64,000 nt of DNA from Phlyctochytrium arcticum. Taxonomy: Eukaryota > Chytridiomycota > Chytridiomycetes > Chytridiales > Chytridiaceae. Shown one piece after another: positions 33,601-44,189 of this stretch. Below the pieces are notes generated by a model that saw nothing but the letters and a program-made list of their open reading frames with translations, was not told the origin of the DNA and did no database searches. Numbering within the stretch: position 1 is the stretch's first letter; each line of letters begins with the position of its first letter. Location: contig JAHLKI010000008.1 of NCBI GenBank assembly GCA_025602905.1, positions 620,001-684,000 of the forward strand, written 5' to 3'. The translations under genes were made by a program, and so were the position numbers.

Positions 33601-33880
33601 TGGGATTCTCCGGCACCCAACATCATCCTGTCCCAGTCGCTTCGTCCGTCACAATCAGCCAAATGGACGACTTCGAGTAAGCGTAGGCACCAACAACAAC
33701 CCACCTTTCCCATCCGTATTTTCCCAACATCCCTGCATCCATGACCGGGACATCAAGGCGCGATGGAGATGGGCCACTCTCTTTGGCACTATTCGACGTT
33801 TGGTGGAGCTCGGCTTCCGTGGAATCTGCCCGATAACTTCAACTACCAACCTCCCAATCCTGGCATTTGGGTGTGATTGA
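30661..33880 (+). CDS. Fanzor-like protein (eukaryotic TnpB family RNA-guided nuclease), possibly degenerate
   Basis: Exons at 30661-30898, 30963-31367, 31437-31530 (or 31585), 31650-32287, 32370-32834 and 32897 onward join in frame. The helical N-terminal part is followed by WTFRNQGTNMPFDKMSIITN, like the 'F-x-I-x-TDG' end of the TnpB/Fanzor wedge domain. Next comes a RuvC-I-type motif, VIGMDFGQRFQAVAV (about 32588-32630), with its Asp. ITRVRGRQYREM then matches the Fanzor region after RuvC-I. A helical stretch with SSYQQRALDLTARSLL follows. In the last exon the frame reaches TGA at 33418-33420, while a +1 frame carries VVMLPEKGTT (Glu at 33374, RuvC-II-like), then VVCTAHRKKYVRRAN and HDRDIKARW, like a zinc finger and RuvC-III. 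So either a short intron or a frameshift lies near 33340-33440. The family is likely; activity is uncertain. Confidence 0.55.
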
Positions 33881-34147
33881 CTCGACTTCAAGTGGCACTA
33901 TTACTGTGCATCAGGGAGCATTCGTGCATCCCGTATTTTACAGAAATGGTACGTTGAATTGTCCTCTAATTTATCATTGCTGCTCACTAACCACACGCTG
34001 TCCTTCTTTCTTTTTCCCTCCCCTCTTTACTTCCTTGGTTTCTCACTCTCTTTGTATATTTTTGTCTGTGGTTCATTGTATTGTAATTATCGTCAATAGT
34101 AAGCACCGACCCAAAATGTTAATTAGACCATTCGCGGATCCAGCGAC

Positions 34148-34175
34148 TGCGCAAGTGCTGCGCAAGTGCTGCGCT
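34148..34175. repeat. Short tandem repeat of an 11-base unit
   Basis: TGCGCAAGTGC occurs twice in direct succession and is followed by a partial third copy. It lies between the Fanzor-like gene and DBP7 in otherwise non-coding sequence (33881-34268), where nothing else is supported. Confidence 0.5.
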
Positions 34176-34268
34176 AAACTTTTTGGATTTTCCAAAGCAG
34201 CTCCAAAACTTGAAATTGTGTATGTCAAACTGCAAAATCTTGCAAGGCAAGTTCCAACAAGCAACAAG

Positions 34269-36740
34269 ATGGTCAGCACAACTCCCGGGGGCGGAGACGG
34301 TGGTGGTGGTGGGCTTATGCTCAACTTTGCCCCACCACCAGAAACTCCATCTGTCGTCAAACCGAAACTCAAAGTCAAGGATTTAGCTGGAAGCCTGAAA
34401 GGAAACTGGAAAACGAAGCGAGCGTCAGCCAAGCGGATTATACAAAAGGTCAAAAAGGCGGCTCGGCCTCCTCCCGAAACGACTAGTGAAGAGACAGCAG
34501 CACAGACGGGGGAGAAGCGAAAGGCGGATGGGGACCAGGATAATGCACCACCGTATAAACGGCGGCCAGTTGTGCCAGGGAAGCAGATTGTGTCTTCCAT
34601 CTTTACGGCCAACCCGGATATACCCGAAACCGTTCCAGAAAAGTCGGATGAGCAGGGCGAGGAAATAGAGACGGAGGACAAATCATCACAAGTACCACCA
34701 CCACCACCAAAAGCTCTGGCCGAGAATACATTCGATAAATCTACTTTTGCTGGTCTCGGTCTTGTTCCCGTTCTCGCAACCCACATTACATCCAAGCTGG
34801 CCTTTAAGCAACCCACCCCTATTCAAGCCGCCGCCCTCCCATCCCTACTGTCCCATGCCGACAAAGATCACGTCCTGCAAGCCCAAACAGGATCTGGAAA
34901 AACACTGGCCTTTTTGCTGCCCATTTTGCAGCGGCTTCTGTTGGGCGAGGAAGAATGTGAAGGGCGGGTGAGTCGAGGCGGAGCGGGGCTGGAACGTGGT
35001 GTAGGGACACTGGCAATTGTGCTGACCCCTACGCGCGAATTGGCCAAGCAGATTGAGCAGGTTTTGGATAGTTTGTTGCGCTATAGTGGCCGAACACCCG
35101 TTACGGACGAGAATGAGGACGAGAAACATGAAGGGGACGGTACTACTGGAAGTCGGAAACGGCACTGGATCGTTTCGGGACATGTCATGGGAGGAGAGAG
35201 CAAAAAATCGGAAAAGGCTCGTTTACGACGCGGAATCACGATTCTGGTGTCGACACCAGGTCGATTACTAGATCATCTCAAAACCACTCAAGCCTTTGAA
35301 TTGGGCAACCTCCGGTGGCTCGTACTCGATGAAGCCGATCGATTGCTTGAATTGGGATTCGAGGAAACTTTGCGTGAGATTCTCTCGATTGTTGCAGAAC
35401 GCAAGAAAGCGTCGAGCATTGCCCGCAAACGGTTGTTTATGCGGTGCTGGCCGGCTGAGCGACAAACTGTCCTTTGTTCAGCTACGATTCAAGGCGGAGT
35501 GCAGAAATTGGCCGACGATCTCCTGATCGAGCCCGTATTCATCAAGGCCGAAGTCCCTGGCGACAAGAAAAACACTGGCAGCGAGGTCTCCAAAAAAGGG
35601 AAAATCAATGTTCCTAGCCAGTTGCGGCAGCAGTATGCCATGGTCCCTGCCAAATTGCGTTTAGTCACATTAGTGGGAGCGTTGAAAGGCATGACCCGGA
35701 CGGCCCGCCAGTGCAAAATCATGGTTTTCGTGTCTAGTACTGACTCTGTCGATTTCCACTTTCATATCCTCGTCAATGGCCATCGCAAACTGGAAGACAG
35801 GCTGGATGACGTGGATGAGGACGAATTTGATGGTGATGGCGAGGGAGACGATGAAGAGGGAGACGGATACCGAAAACGAAAAGAAAAGGCTATTGATCCT
35901 GCTTTCCTTCCACCCGATGCCGGACTCCTCCAACGCGGTGCCGAAACACCACTATTCCCATCAACCCTCCTCTTCAAACTCCACGGCTCTCTCCCCCAAT
36001 CCGCCCGTACCGCCGCCTACAATGCCTTTGTCCAAACTAACCAACCCGCCATTCTGATTTGTACCGACGTCGCCGCTCGTGGTCTTGACATGCCGGACGT
36101 CTCGGCGATTATCCAGTACGATCCCCCAACAGATTCCAACGACTATGTCCATCGAATTGGTCGAACGGCCCGATTGGGTCGTGCGGGTGAGGCACTCGTG
36201 TTCCTCTTACCTTCGGAAGCCGCCTACTTGGACGTCCTGAAAAAAGAAGGCCTGAAACTGACCCAAGTCAGCCATGAAACACTTTTAGCCAACCTAATTG
36301 ACGGGTCCACTCCTCTTCCCTCCAAAAAACACCCCAACCGAAAACAATACGAGTTCCCCGCCTCCAATCTCCACATGACCTTGGAACGCTTTGTGATGGC
36401 TCACCCCTCCACCCTCTCCCTCGCCCAAAAAGCGTATACATCCCATATCCGATCCTACGCCACCCACGTCTCCTCCGAACGGCATATTTTCCATATCAAG
36501 AACCTGCATCTCGGCCACGTTGCCAAGAGTTTTGCATTGCGTGAGGCACCCGCTGGCTTAGAACTGGAAAAGGAGCGCCGGACAAAAGAAAAGAAGGATG
36601 AAATGAAACGGGAAATTGAGCGGACGAAACCGGGTCGCAGCATGTATATGCGCGTCAGCGGGCTGTTGATGGGGAGTGTGAGTGAGTTTGGGGATGGTGG
36701 ACGGGAAACGGTTATGGGGCGGAAACGACGGTTTCAGTAG
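34269..36740 (+). CDS. DBP7: ATP-dependent DEAD-box RNA helicase Dbp7
   Basis: Dbp7 (human DDX31) acts in nucleolar assembly of the large ribosomal subunit. The 823-residue single exon starts at an ATG followed by a Gly run and LMLNFAPP, matching the short LLLNF start of the family. Motifs in order are Q motif FKQPTPIQ, I AQTGSGKT, Ia PTRELA, the Dbp7-type GGESKKSEKARLRRGI block, Ib TPGRLLDHL, II LDEADRLLELGFE, III CSATIQ, and VI VHRIGRTARLGRAGE. An acidic insertion of Asp/Glu/Gly lies between the two RecA domains. The C-terminal part (FVMAHPSTLSLAQKAY, then HLGHVAKSFALREAP) is the usual Dbp7 extension. The frame is open further upstream, but that stretch overlaps the flank of the Fanzor-like gene and looks non-coding. 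Confidence 0.95.
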   Translation: MVSTTPGGGDGGGGGLMLNFAPPPETPSVVKPKLKVKDLAGSLKGNWKTKRASAKRIIQKVKKAARPPPETTSEETAAQTGEKRKADGDQDNAPPYKRRPVVPGKQIVSSIFTANPDIPETVPEKSDEQGEEIETEDKSSQVPPPPPKALAENTFDKSTFAGLGLVPVLATHITSKLAFKQPTPIQAAALPSLLSHADKDHVLQAQTGSGKTLAFLLPILQRLLLGEEECEGRVSRGGAGLERGVGTLAIVLTPTRELAKQIEQVLDSLLRYSGRTPVTDENEDEKHEGDGTTGSRKRHWIVSGHVMGGESKKSEKARLRRGITILVSTPGRLLDHLKTTQAFELGNLRWLVLDEADRLLELGFEETLREILSIVAERKKASSIARKRLFMRCWPAERQTVLCSATIQGGVQKLADDLLIEPVFIKAEVPGDKKNTGSEVSKKGKINVPSQLRQQYAMVPAKLRLVTLVGALKGMTRTARQCKIMVFVSSTDSVDFHFHILVNGHRKLEDRLDDVDEDEFDGDGEGDDEEGDGYRKRKEKAIDPAFLPPDAGLLQRGAETPLFPSTLLFKLHGSLPQSARTAAYNAFVQTNQPAILICTDVAARGLDMPDVSAIIQYDPPTDSNDYVHRIGRTARLGRAGEALVFLLPSEAAYLDVLKKEGLKLTQVSHETLLANLIDGSTPLPSKKHPNRKQYEFPASNLHMTLERFVMAHPSTLSLAQKAYTSHIRSYATHVSSERHIFHIKNLHLGHVAKSFALREAPAGLELEKERRTKEKKDEMKREIERTKPGRSMYMRVSGLLMGSVSEFGDGGRETVMGRKRRFQ

Positions 36741-36934
36741 TTTTTTTCTTTTTGTATTTATTTTTTTCACCTATACAATCATCTTTTCATACACTTTGAG
36801 TATTGGTCCAGCTCTATTTCGTCAAGGTCCAATAAAACTATACAATGGAAATCTAGATACAGGGAGATGTAGATGTCATATTACAGTCCGCAGGCTAGTC
36901 TAATCTATAGATCTACCCTCGAAATACTTCCAAG

Positions 36935-39115
36935 CTAAAACCCCATAATGCGTTCATGCAGCGCAACCCATTTGCGTTGCCCGAAACTCCACAACCGGGG
37001 GCCACGGGGATCCGCCAGACTAATAAGCGGGGTGTTCGCCGCATCCGGTGTCGTATTCGGTACAGTGGGCGCCAACCGAGCTCTTGCCTGTGCCAGTTGA
37101 ACGGACGGGGATAGCTTTGATGTATGATACGGTGGTGAATGAAGAGAATTGGTTGTAGTGGTACGTTCAGGAATGAATTCGTAGTCCAAGGAAGGCCGGG
37201 GCGGGAGATCGAGGGATTGTCGGTGATGAGCGAATTTTCGGGTGCGTTGGAGGGTTGTGGGTGCGGATGATGGGGCTAGGAGGGAGGATGCAGGGTAGGA
37301 TGTGAAATCTAGGGTATGGCGGTGGTTTTTATTACGGGCGAGTGGAGGGGATGGGGTGATGGAGGCGCCCATGCCGGAATCGGAGGAGTTGGCGCGACGG
37401 GATGGGAGGGTTGAGGGTGATGTGTCGAATGAGAGATCGGAGGGTGAGAACGTCGAGCTTGTTCTGGGTGGTGCAATTATGGGCAATTTGCCCTTTTCCG
37501 CTGCTGTAAGCTGGGCTGGTTCATCAACTCGAGTGGGAACAACGTCGACCCGTTGATGGGGATCCGCACCCTCCACGACCGTGAGAAGTGTCATGCTGCC
37601 GCGGGAACGTTGGCGTCTCAGGCTACGTTTACGCGTCAGGTCCTGTTGGAGTTGGGATTCTTCGGTGGGTGAGGTGTGCGGGTTTACTGTGTCGATGGGG
37701 GGCTCCGGGGAGGGTTGAGGGATTAAGTCGCTGAGGGGTGTGAAATTGTGGCCAGGTTGCCAGGTCATTGGTCGAGGACGGGGACTTTTACCTTCGCTAG
37801 ATGAGAGTTGGTCGGTTGATGCTGATGATGGGGGAGGGGTCACATAGCGACTGTGTCGAAAGAGCCGGTACTTGGATGGTCGGTCCTTGGCAGCCAGATC
37901 TTTGCCCACCATGACACTGTTGCTCCGGGTTGATTTGGCATCTCTTGTCTCTGGGACATCAGCGAGATCAGTGGGTGGGGCTGTTTCGGGGACGGGCCGG
38001 GCCGGACTTTCATGCAACATATTGCTGCTCAATGGAGATTGAGTATGGTTCACTACTGGAGTCGCTTCATTCCCACCAAAGATGCGAGACATGACACGCT
38101 TGGATTTTTGTCGTCGGAGATTAGGCTCTGAGCTCCGTGTATTAAGATCCCTACGTTTCTCCTGATCAAGTTCAGTCAGCCTCGGGTCCCGGGGATGTCG
38201 GATATGCTTGTAAAAATTGGATTGCCAAGATTGAGGAGGAAGACCCATCGCATCCCGAATGACGGCGGTCCATTCCAAGTAATCCACGGATGAAGATCCT
38301 CGGAATTTGACGCATTTGCCTAATCCTTTACTGGTCACCCCGGTCGTGCTGTTTTGACTCGGCTTACTCCCGTCGTCGAGGACCAGACCAAACATGCAGA
38401 CTTCGTCGAGCTGGACTTCATCCTTCAAGGTCGTGATGGACATCAAGTCGATATACGTGGGTTTGACATTCACATCTTCGTTGGATGAGCGCGGGGGCAT
38501 CAGGATCAGAAGTGTGGTGTGTCGGATAGCCGCATGGGATAAATGGCCCAATGCCGAGATGATGTGCGGGTGAGCCTGGAGCGACAAGTTGGAAGACGGG
38601 GTCGTTTCGGGAAACATGTGGAACAGAATGGTATGATGGGATCGGGCGGAGCGGGGACGGCATAGAATCACTCGGCGGGGTGTGCATGTGGATGTTTTGA
38701 AAAAGTGGTTGCGCCGGATGAGTTGGAGGGTGCCGGTGTGAATGATGGGGCCGTCGGGGATGTCGTCCAGGTTGAAACAGAGGGCCTTGGAGATGCGTTT
38801 ACGGTCCTGCTTTGTTTTCGGGTCTATATCATCACACTCTGCGCTCAGATCGTAGCTCTGATCGTAGCCGCTCATTGTGCGCTCGTCCATTGGTTCTGCT
38901 GCCTCGACTTTTGCAGGCGGGTTCGCCGGGAGATAGATCTGGGCCGTCGCTGGGTCTGGGAGGATGGTGGGAGCAGGTTCTTGTTCTTGCGGTGGTTGTT
39001 GTTCTTTTTGTGGGTGTTGATAAAAATCGTTGCATTCTTGACGGCGTTGTTGACGCGTCGGTCCGAGGTGATTGTGCTTGATCATTTTTGAGCTGCTTTC
39101 TTCTGGGCTCTCCAT
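36935..39115 (-). CDS. PH-domain protein of unknown function
   Basis: A single exon of 726 residues. Residues about 125-290 look like a pleckstrin homology domain: IIHTGTLQLIRRNHFFK with a basic patch, then RRVILCRPR. A long insert follows, then KCVKFRGSSSVDYLEWTAVI, whose Trp-bearing helix is typical of the PH C-terminus. The rest is Ser/Pro-rich and probably disordered, with RKRSLRRQRSRGSM and RRANSSDSGM as possible phosphorylation sites. It ends PRLWSFGQRKWVALHERIMGF. The PH domain suggests membrane or cortex binding, perhaps linked to Rho-type signalling, but no catalytic domain is visible. It is convergent with DBP7. Confidence 0.65.
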   Translation of the reverse strand: MESPEESSSKMIKHNHLGPTRQQRRQECNDFYQHPQKEQQPPQEQEPAPTILPDPATAQIYLPANPPAKVEAAEPMDERTMSGYDQSYDLSAECDDIDPKTKQDRKRISKALCFNLDDIPDGPIIHTGTLQLIRRNHFFKTSTCTPRRVILCRPRSARSHHTILFHMFPETTPSSNLSLQAHPHIISALGHLSHAAIRHTTLLILMPPRSSNEDVNVKPTYIDLMSITTLKDEVQLDEVCMFGLVLDDGSKPSQNSTTGVTSKGLGKCVKFRGSSSVDYLEWTAVIRDAMGLPPQSWQSNFYKHIRHPRDPRLTELDQEKRRDLNTRSSEPNLRRQKSKRVMSRIFGGNEATPVVNHTQSPLSSNMLHESPARPVPETAPPTDLADVPETRDAKSTRSNSVMVGKDLAAKDRPSKYRLFRHSRYVTPPPSSASTDQLSSSEGKSPRPRPMTWQPGHNFTPLSDLIPQPSPEPPIDTVNPHTSPTEESQLQQDLTRKRSLRRQRSRGSMTLLTVVEGADPHQRVDVVPTRVDEPAQLTAAEKGKLPIIAPPRTSSTFSPSDLSFDTSPSTLPSRRANSSDSGMGASITPSPPLARNKNHRHTLDFTSYPASSLLAPSSAPTTLQRTRKFAHHRQSLDLPPRPSLDYEFIPERTTTTNSLHSPPYHTSKLSPSVQLAQARARLAPTVPNTTPDAANTPLISLADPRGPRLWSFGQRKWVALHERIMGF

Positions 39116-39929
39116 CGACCGGCGTCCTATTGACCAAAGTCAGGATGTGAATTAAGTCTGAGGGGGGGTCGGGGGAGCAGAGATGCTTTATGCCCAATAT
39201 TGGCAGAAAATGGGCTTTTTTTCTATGGTCGCTGGTGGCCAATAGCCATTGAATTGAGAACAAAGCCAAAAGCTCCGATTTCCGTAAGACTCAAGTCACG
39301 AATACGAGCGAGTTCCGCGGCTTCCGCCTGTCACTGTCAGTCGGTTTTACGTTGTGATAGTCAAGGCTGGACGAAAACACCCATGTTCATCGCTCAGGCC
39401 TCATCAGACAAGCGCTGTACCAATGCATCACTTTACATGTTGCTTTCCTTAGTTACTTTGTTACTATAGAATAGTAGTTTTTGGCAATAGAGCCCGTCTC
39501 ATCAAAACTCCAATCTGACTGACAGCTGTCCTCGGATGATGGGATCCACAACTCTTTTTTTTCCATGATGGCGAACGCCGGACCCAGCCGGGGACAATCG
39601 TTGTCTACGACGGATCCGACCACCACGTAGCCAGCCCGATTACGAGGATGTGCACTGATGGTGTGTCTTTTGGCTGCTAAAAAGTTTTAGTGACATTTTA
39701 CATCCAGGCATCTTGCAAGATCTGATCTACATAGTCAACTTCGACATCTTGGCAATCTGAGAATCCTCCAGAAAAAGTCAAAGGAAAAGAGGCCTCGGAC
39801 GCGTCTGAGCCAAAATCCCTCAAACATTTTTAAAAGCAAAAGCAAACCGCAATCCTGGGGAAAGTCCGCAAAGTCCGCACTCGGCCACGACGCAGTGATC
39901 GCATCAAAGCACTATTCAAGAGCCCAGAC
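39116..39929. other. Divergent intergenic region
   Basis: This separates the PH-domain gene and the NEDD8 protease gene. One ACGCGT is at 39799-39804, about 125 bp before the protease ATG. No gene is supported. Confidence 0.45.
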
Positions 39930-40807
39930 ATGGCGGAAGCAACTCCAGAAACAACCCCAAGTATCGTGCTGGAATGGCACGACACGGTTCTCTATGAACC
40001 AGACCTGGCTCTCCTCGAACCCAACGAATGGCTCAACGACGCAATCATCTCTTTCCACTACGACTTCCTCGAGCACCACCTCTTCAAATCCCACAGCAGC
40101 GATTCTATCCTCTTTATGCGGCCAGTCATGGTCGCCCTCGCCGCCCAAAGCGCTGAATCCGTCGAGTCTTTGAAAGGCATCCTACCTCCCAATTTGGATA
40201 CCCGGGAATGGATCTTCTTGCCAGTCAGCGATGGGTCAGCGGCTCGGGGCGGTGGAAGTCATTGGAGTTTACTCGTTTGGCACAGGGGCAGTCGCTCCTT
40301 TTTCTATTTCGACAGCATGGGCAATAGCAATTTGGATGTTGCCAAAGCGACTGCCCAACGACTGATGCCGCTCGTTTCGTCGGTTTCGGATGACAAGCCT
40401 GATGTCCCAGGTTCGTTCTCTATACTTTTTCGCAATGTGGAGGACCACATGGGGACTAACATTCCATACGAGTAGGATTCGAAATGGTGCCCTGTCCACA
40501 ACAACAGAACGGGTCAGACTGCGGGGTCTATGTCATGGCCTTTACCGCCTATATAGCCGGCACCCATCTCCTCCCCGTCGTCAATCAGTGCAAAACTGCC
40601 CAGCCCGACATCATTTCTCACGCTCCTCCAACGTCGGTAGAGCAAATTTTGGCCGATCCAGCATTTGCCGAACGTGCCTTGTTCGACAAGGGACTCATGC
40701 AAATCAACTCTGAGGGCGTGGCCAAGTTTCGTGTGTTTCTCCAAAACACGATTGGTCAGATTGCAGAACAAGTCAAGGCAGGGAACCTCGAAGGAATCGT
40801 TCCATAG
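39930..40807 (+). CDS. NEDD8-specific cysteine protease (DEN1/SENP8/Nep1 type)
   Basis: This peptidase family C48 member removes NEDD8 from cullins and other proteins or matures its precursor. Two exons (39930-40410, 40476-40807) give 270 residues, close to the short SENP8 form rather than the long SUMO proteases. The catalytic triad is visible as His111 in GGSHWSLLV, Asp128 in FYFDSMG and Cys176 in NGSDCGVYV. The oxyanion Gln is in PQQQNGSDCG. The start LEWHDTVLYEPDLALLEPNE and WLNDAIISFHYDFLE match SENP8 closely. A donor of GTTCGT is weak but the phase agrees. Confidence 0.92.
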
Positions 40808-41024
40808 TCAAATCCACAGACTTTTTGTCATTTTTGGACACTTTTACGTCGTTTAGAACCATTTCTTATTATACATACGTTCATTACAGATTTCAGATGT
40901 ACAAATTACGCCGTATCACCTCACACTACATACACTCAGATACAATAAGCCGTATCAATCTCGCATCCTACATACAATACTACAACTATCTACTTATATA
41001 CAAAATTACGCCATCAAGCCAGTC

Positions 41025-43073
41025 CTAGACATGTCCCAGTACGACACAACACTTTAATCTCCGCCCACCCTCAAACGCATCCCGGTAGAGTTTATTGATC
41101 CGCCATCCCCAACTCTGCGTCAACTGAAACTTGTCCGGTTTGCTTTCGAGGACGTAGCAGGATGAGCCGAAATAGCAGTAGAGTTGGAACCAGGTCACGG
41201 TTGTTTTGCGCGGGTCAATGTAGGGGGTGGCCGGTGGGAGTTGGGTATAGGGTTCTGGCATTAGAGGGAAGAGGTCCGCAGTGGTTGCGGATGCTGCTCC
41301 TGCACGAGATTTGGGAGTGGGGATAGGCATACGTTGGCTGTGGGGGGTAAAAAAATCTCGTGAGTCTGGAGGAATGGGATGTGAGAGAAACAGCTGGGAC
41401 TTACAGATAAATGCCGAGTTTGGGCGTATCATCCACTACCAGGGTCTGGACATAGATTTGCCACATGGACCTGAAAAAGTCGCATCAGCATGGGAAAACT
41501 GAAACGTAAACTCCATGACAAGAACTTTACCCTGCATAAAAGTATTGCCGACTCGTCACCTTCTCTCCGCTCGCCACCCGCTGCAAATCCGTAAACTCAA
41601 CTCCAAAGCGCATAGGCGCATACCGCAATTTCCGATGGGCATACAAAAACTGCGCATCAAGGACCTGAGTCAACCGCCGGCCGTCAATATGGCGGGTATC
41701 GTTCCGGGGGACGACTTCGGGCTCGTCAATGTCGAGTTGCGTGCTTTCGTCTGTGGAGGAGGTGATGAGGTCCTGCAAATCTTTTTGGAACCAAATGGCT
41801 TCGTGGAAGAGATTTGGTGGGAGATGATTTTGAGAAGCGGTTGTTGAGTAGGAGTGTAAGGCACGGAGGGTGTGGAAGGGGAGATGCATGTAGGCGATCC
41901 CGTTGGTTAGAATCCGGTGAAAGAGGTGCGTGGGGGACACCGCCGATGATGTGGATGAGTGGGATGAAGAAGAGTAGGTACTGGGAGTGGGACTGGGTGG
42001 TGCGTCTACGTGCCGGGAGGACTTGAGTTTACGGTGATGACGATTGCGGCGGAAACGGTAGTGGTCCAGATCATCCTGGACGCTGACTTCAGAAGGCGAC
42101 CGGATTGGAGGGGTCGGCTCCAGCATCAAGCCACCATCGACTAGAGGCAATTCCGATTGTTTGACAGCAACAGTCACTTCCTGGTCTGACTCTTCCTTTT
42201 CCCCTTCACTCTCACTATCACCAGAGTCTTCCTCCTCATCTTTACCACCTTCACCCCGTCCCTGTCGCCCTTCAATGATCCTGACGACAAACTCCCACCG
42301 CTGTTCTTCCCCCGGCACCCAAAAACAATCACTCGTAACGATCCGTTCGAATAGCGCGACGGGCATCGTCTCAAAAACCGGAACCAGGTCCCTGTGGGCG
42401 TACCCCTCCCGACACAAGTACGTCAAGCACGCCTCGGCAATCGTCTCCGAGTGGACCCCGTAGCAAAACCGGTCTGCCAAGAGTATGTAATCCAACACAG
42501 TGGACGCCGATACATCCCCAGTGATGAATTCCACGACGGATTCACATAGTTCCTTGTCACCGAAAAATAACCCGGCACCCAACACGCTCGGCGCCGTCCG
42601 GGTTGTCAACGTCACTTCGGTCCGCCCATACATTCTCGATAGGACCGCTGTGACTCCCTCAACAGTGACATTCGGGTCCTCAATCGTAATTTCCAGTTCG
42701 GAACATCCAGCTTCTTTCCACGGCCCGCCGTCGAGCATACTTGCAAAATACGGGGAAGTCAACAACACGATCCGGTGAAGCCGATAGGTCATTCCCAGGA
42801 TACGAACGGAGATGTCGGAAAAGCGGGAGAGGAGGAATCCTTTCCGGTACAGTGCTTCGGATAGCCTTTTGAGAGGCTCTTGTTGAGCTGGGATGGGCAC
42901 GGCTCCTGAGGGTGATGCCGGGGATGACTTGTTGGGAAGGGGTAGAGCACCTCCATCTATCAGAAATAAGCCATTTAGCTATAATCCAGGACAAATGATG
43001 ATGATGATGGATACATACATTCAGTAACTAAATCATCAGTAGCCGAAGTCAATGCATCCTCGAGCTCGCTCAT
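41025..43073 (-). CDS. BTB/POZ domain protein
   Basis: Exons run from an ATG at 43073: 43073-43019, then 42956 to about 41532, then two short exons ending at a stop at 41025-41027. Residues about 55-130 form a BTB/POZ domain: FSDISVRILGMTYRLHRIVL, then SPYFASMLDGGPWKEA. A BACK-like helical region follows, with LDYILLADRFCYGVHSETIAE and FWVPGEEQRWEFVVRI. After an acidic insert the C-terminal half holds HLFHRILTNGIAYMHLPFHTL and RYAPMRFGVEFTDLQRV. The overall plan recalls germ-cell-less-type or fungal BTB adaptors, which can link substrates to Cul3 ligases. Partner and target are unknown. The C-terminus contains WFQLYCYFGSSCYVLESKPD. Confidence 0.82.
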
Positions 43074-44189
43074 AATATTGGCCAGCACCTCACTTCGTCG
43101 TAGCGCCATACTTGCGTCCAAAATCCCGTTTGTTGCTCCTCAAAGTAACACTCGGAATCGTCGCACGCTGCCCCAAAGACACTCTTCACGCAATGCGACC
43201 GTTTCCAGTAATAAATATGTGAGCACCCCGCCGAACAAAAACGACGACAGGAAGGCGATAAATAAATCTTGTTGGTCAAGAATTGTGAGTATTGAGCATT
43301 CGTCGGGGGACATTGGGTAAATGGGGGGCTTTGGGACTTCTTTGTAAAGGCTTACCCCCGTAGCGTTTCATCTTATGACTTTTGGCCGCAAAGGTGAACA
43401 TGACTTGAACGTTTTCCGGATGGTGGAAAAGAGCCATAGATTTCGGTCTTGCATCCCTTTTTTGGAAAAGACTATGACGGAGCGGAACGGGTTGCGGCCT
43501 ACCCAAACGGCAAGAAAATACACTCAGGGTTAAACCTTTTTTTGCCCACAAGCTTATTTAGGGTCAGAGGTGTTCTTAAACAGAGTTATTTGGAATGACT
43601 TTTCATCACGCAGTCATTGAAGAACCAATAGCTGAGAATGTACTGCAGCGCATACTTTTGATAACTGTGGTCTACCCAAAGTGTCCTTTATGGGAACAGA
43701 GTGTCATGGAAAGGTTAAAAGCTTTTTTTGACACATTAACAAAGTGAGACATGGGGCATCTTGACAGCATGTAAAACCAGCGAAACTACAATTCCTTGGG
43801 CCACCTTTGGGTAACTTCCCTACTATCGATAATTAGCTTGAACTTCAACTGTCAAGTCCTGTGTCAAATGGTCAAATCTGACCGCGTTATTTTGCTTACA
43901 CATTCTCGAAACGCGTGACTAAGCCACTGAATTTCAGTTGCCGCTCCACGACCCCCATTTCCCAAACCGGCCGCTTTCCTGGTGCGGTCGTCGGGCGGAT
44001 ATCCGGTCGTCGTCTCTCACCTTTGGCACTTTTGGGGAAAAGACGGAAAAAGATACTTGTTGTGTGCCCCGGGCTCGCTCGCCTTCACCAACCGTTTGTG
44101 TTCTCCTACTCTTATTGCACATAACACACTACATCAACCAAACCATAACGAGCGATAACGACAACGCTAAACGACAAGCGAAAGCAACC
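43074..44189. other. Divergent intergenic region
   Basis: About 1.1 kb between the BTB and PB1 genes. One ACGCGT is at 43911-43916. Short open frames on both strands have unusual composition and no recognisable features, so none is annotated. Confidence 0.4.

Noticed and set aside
33867..34268. Upstream extension of the DBP7 frame by 134 codons
   Set aside because: The extension overlaps the end of the Fanzor-like gene and a pyrimidine tract, and the family start motif follows the ATG at 34269.
43070..43560. Minus-strand open frames upstream of the BTB gene
   Set aside because: They lie in the promoter gap, have odd Cys/Arg-rich composition and no recognisable domain.
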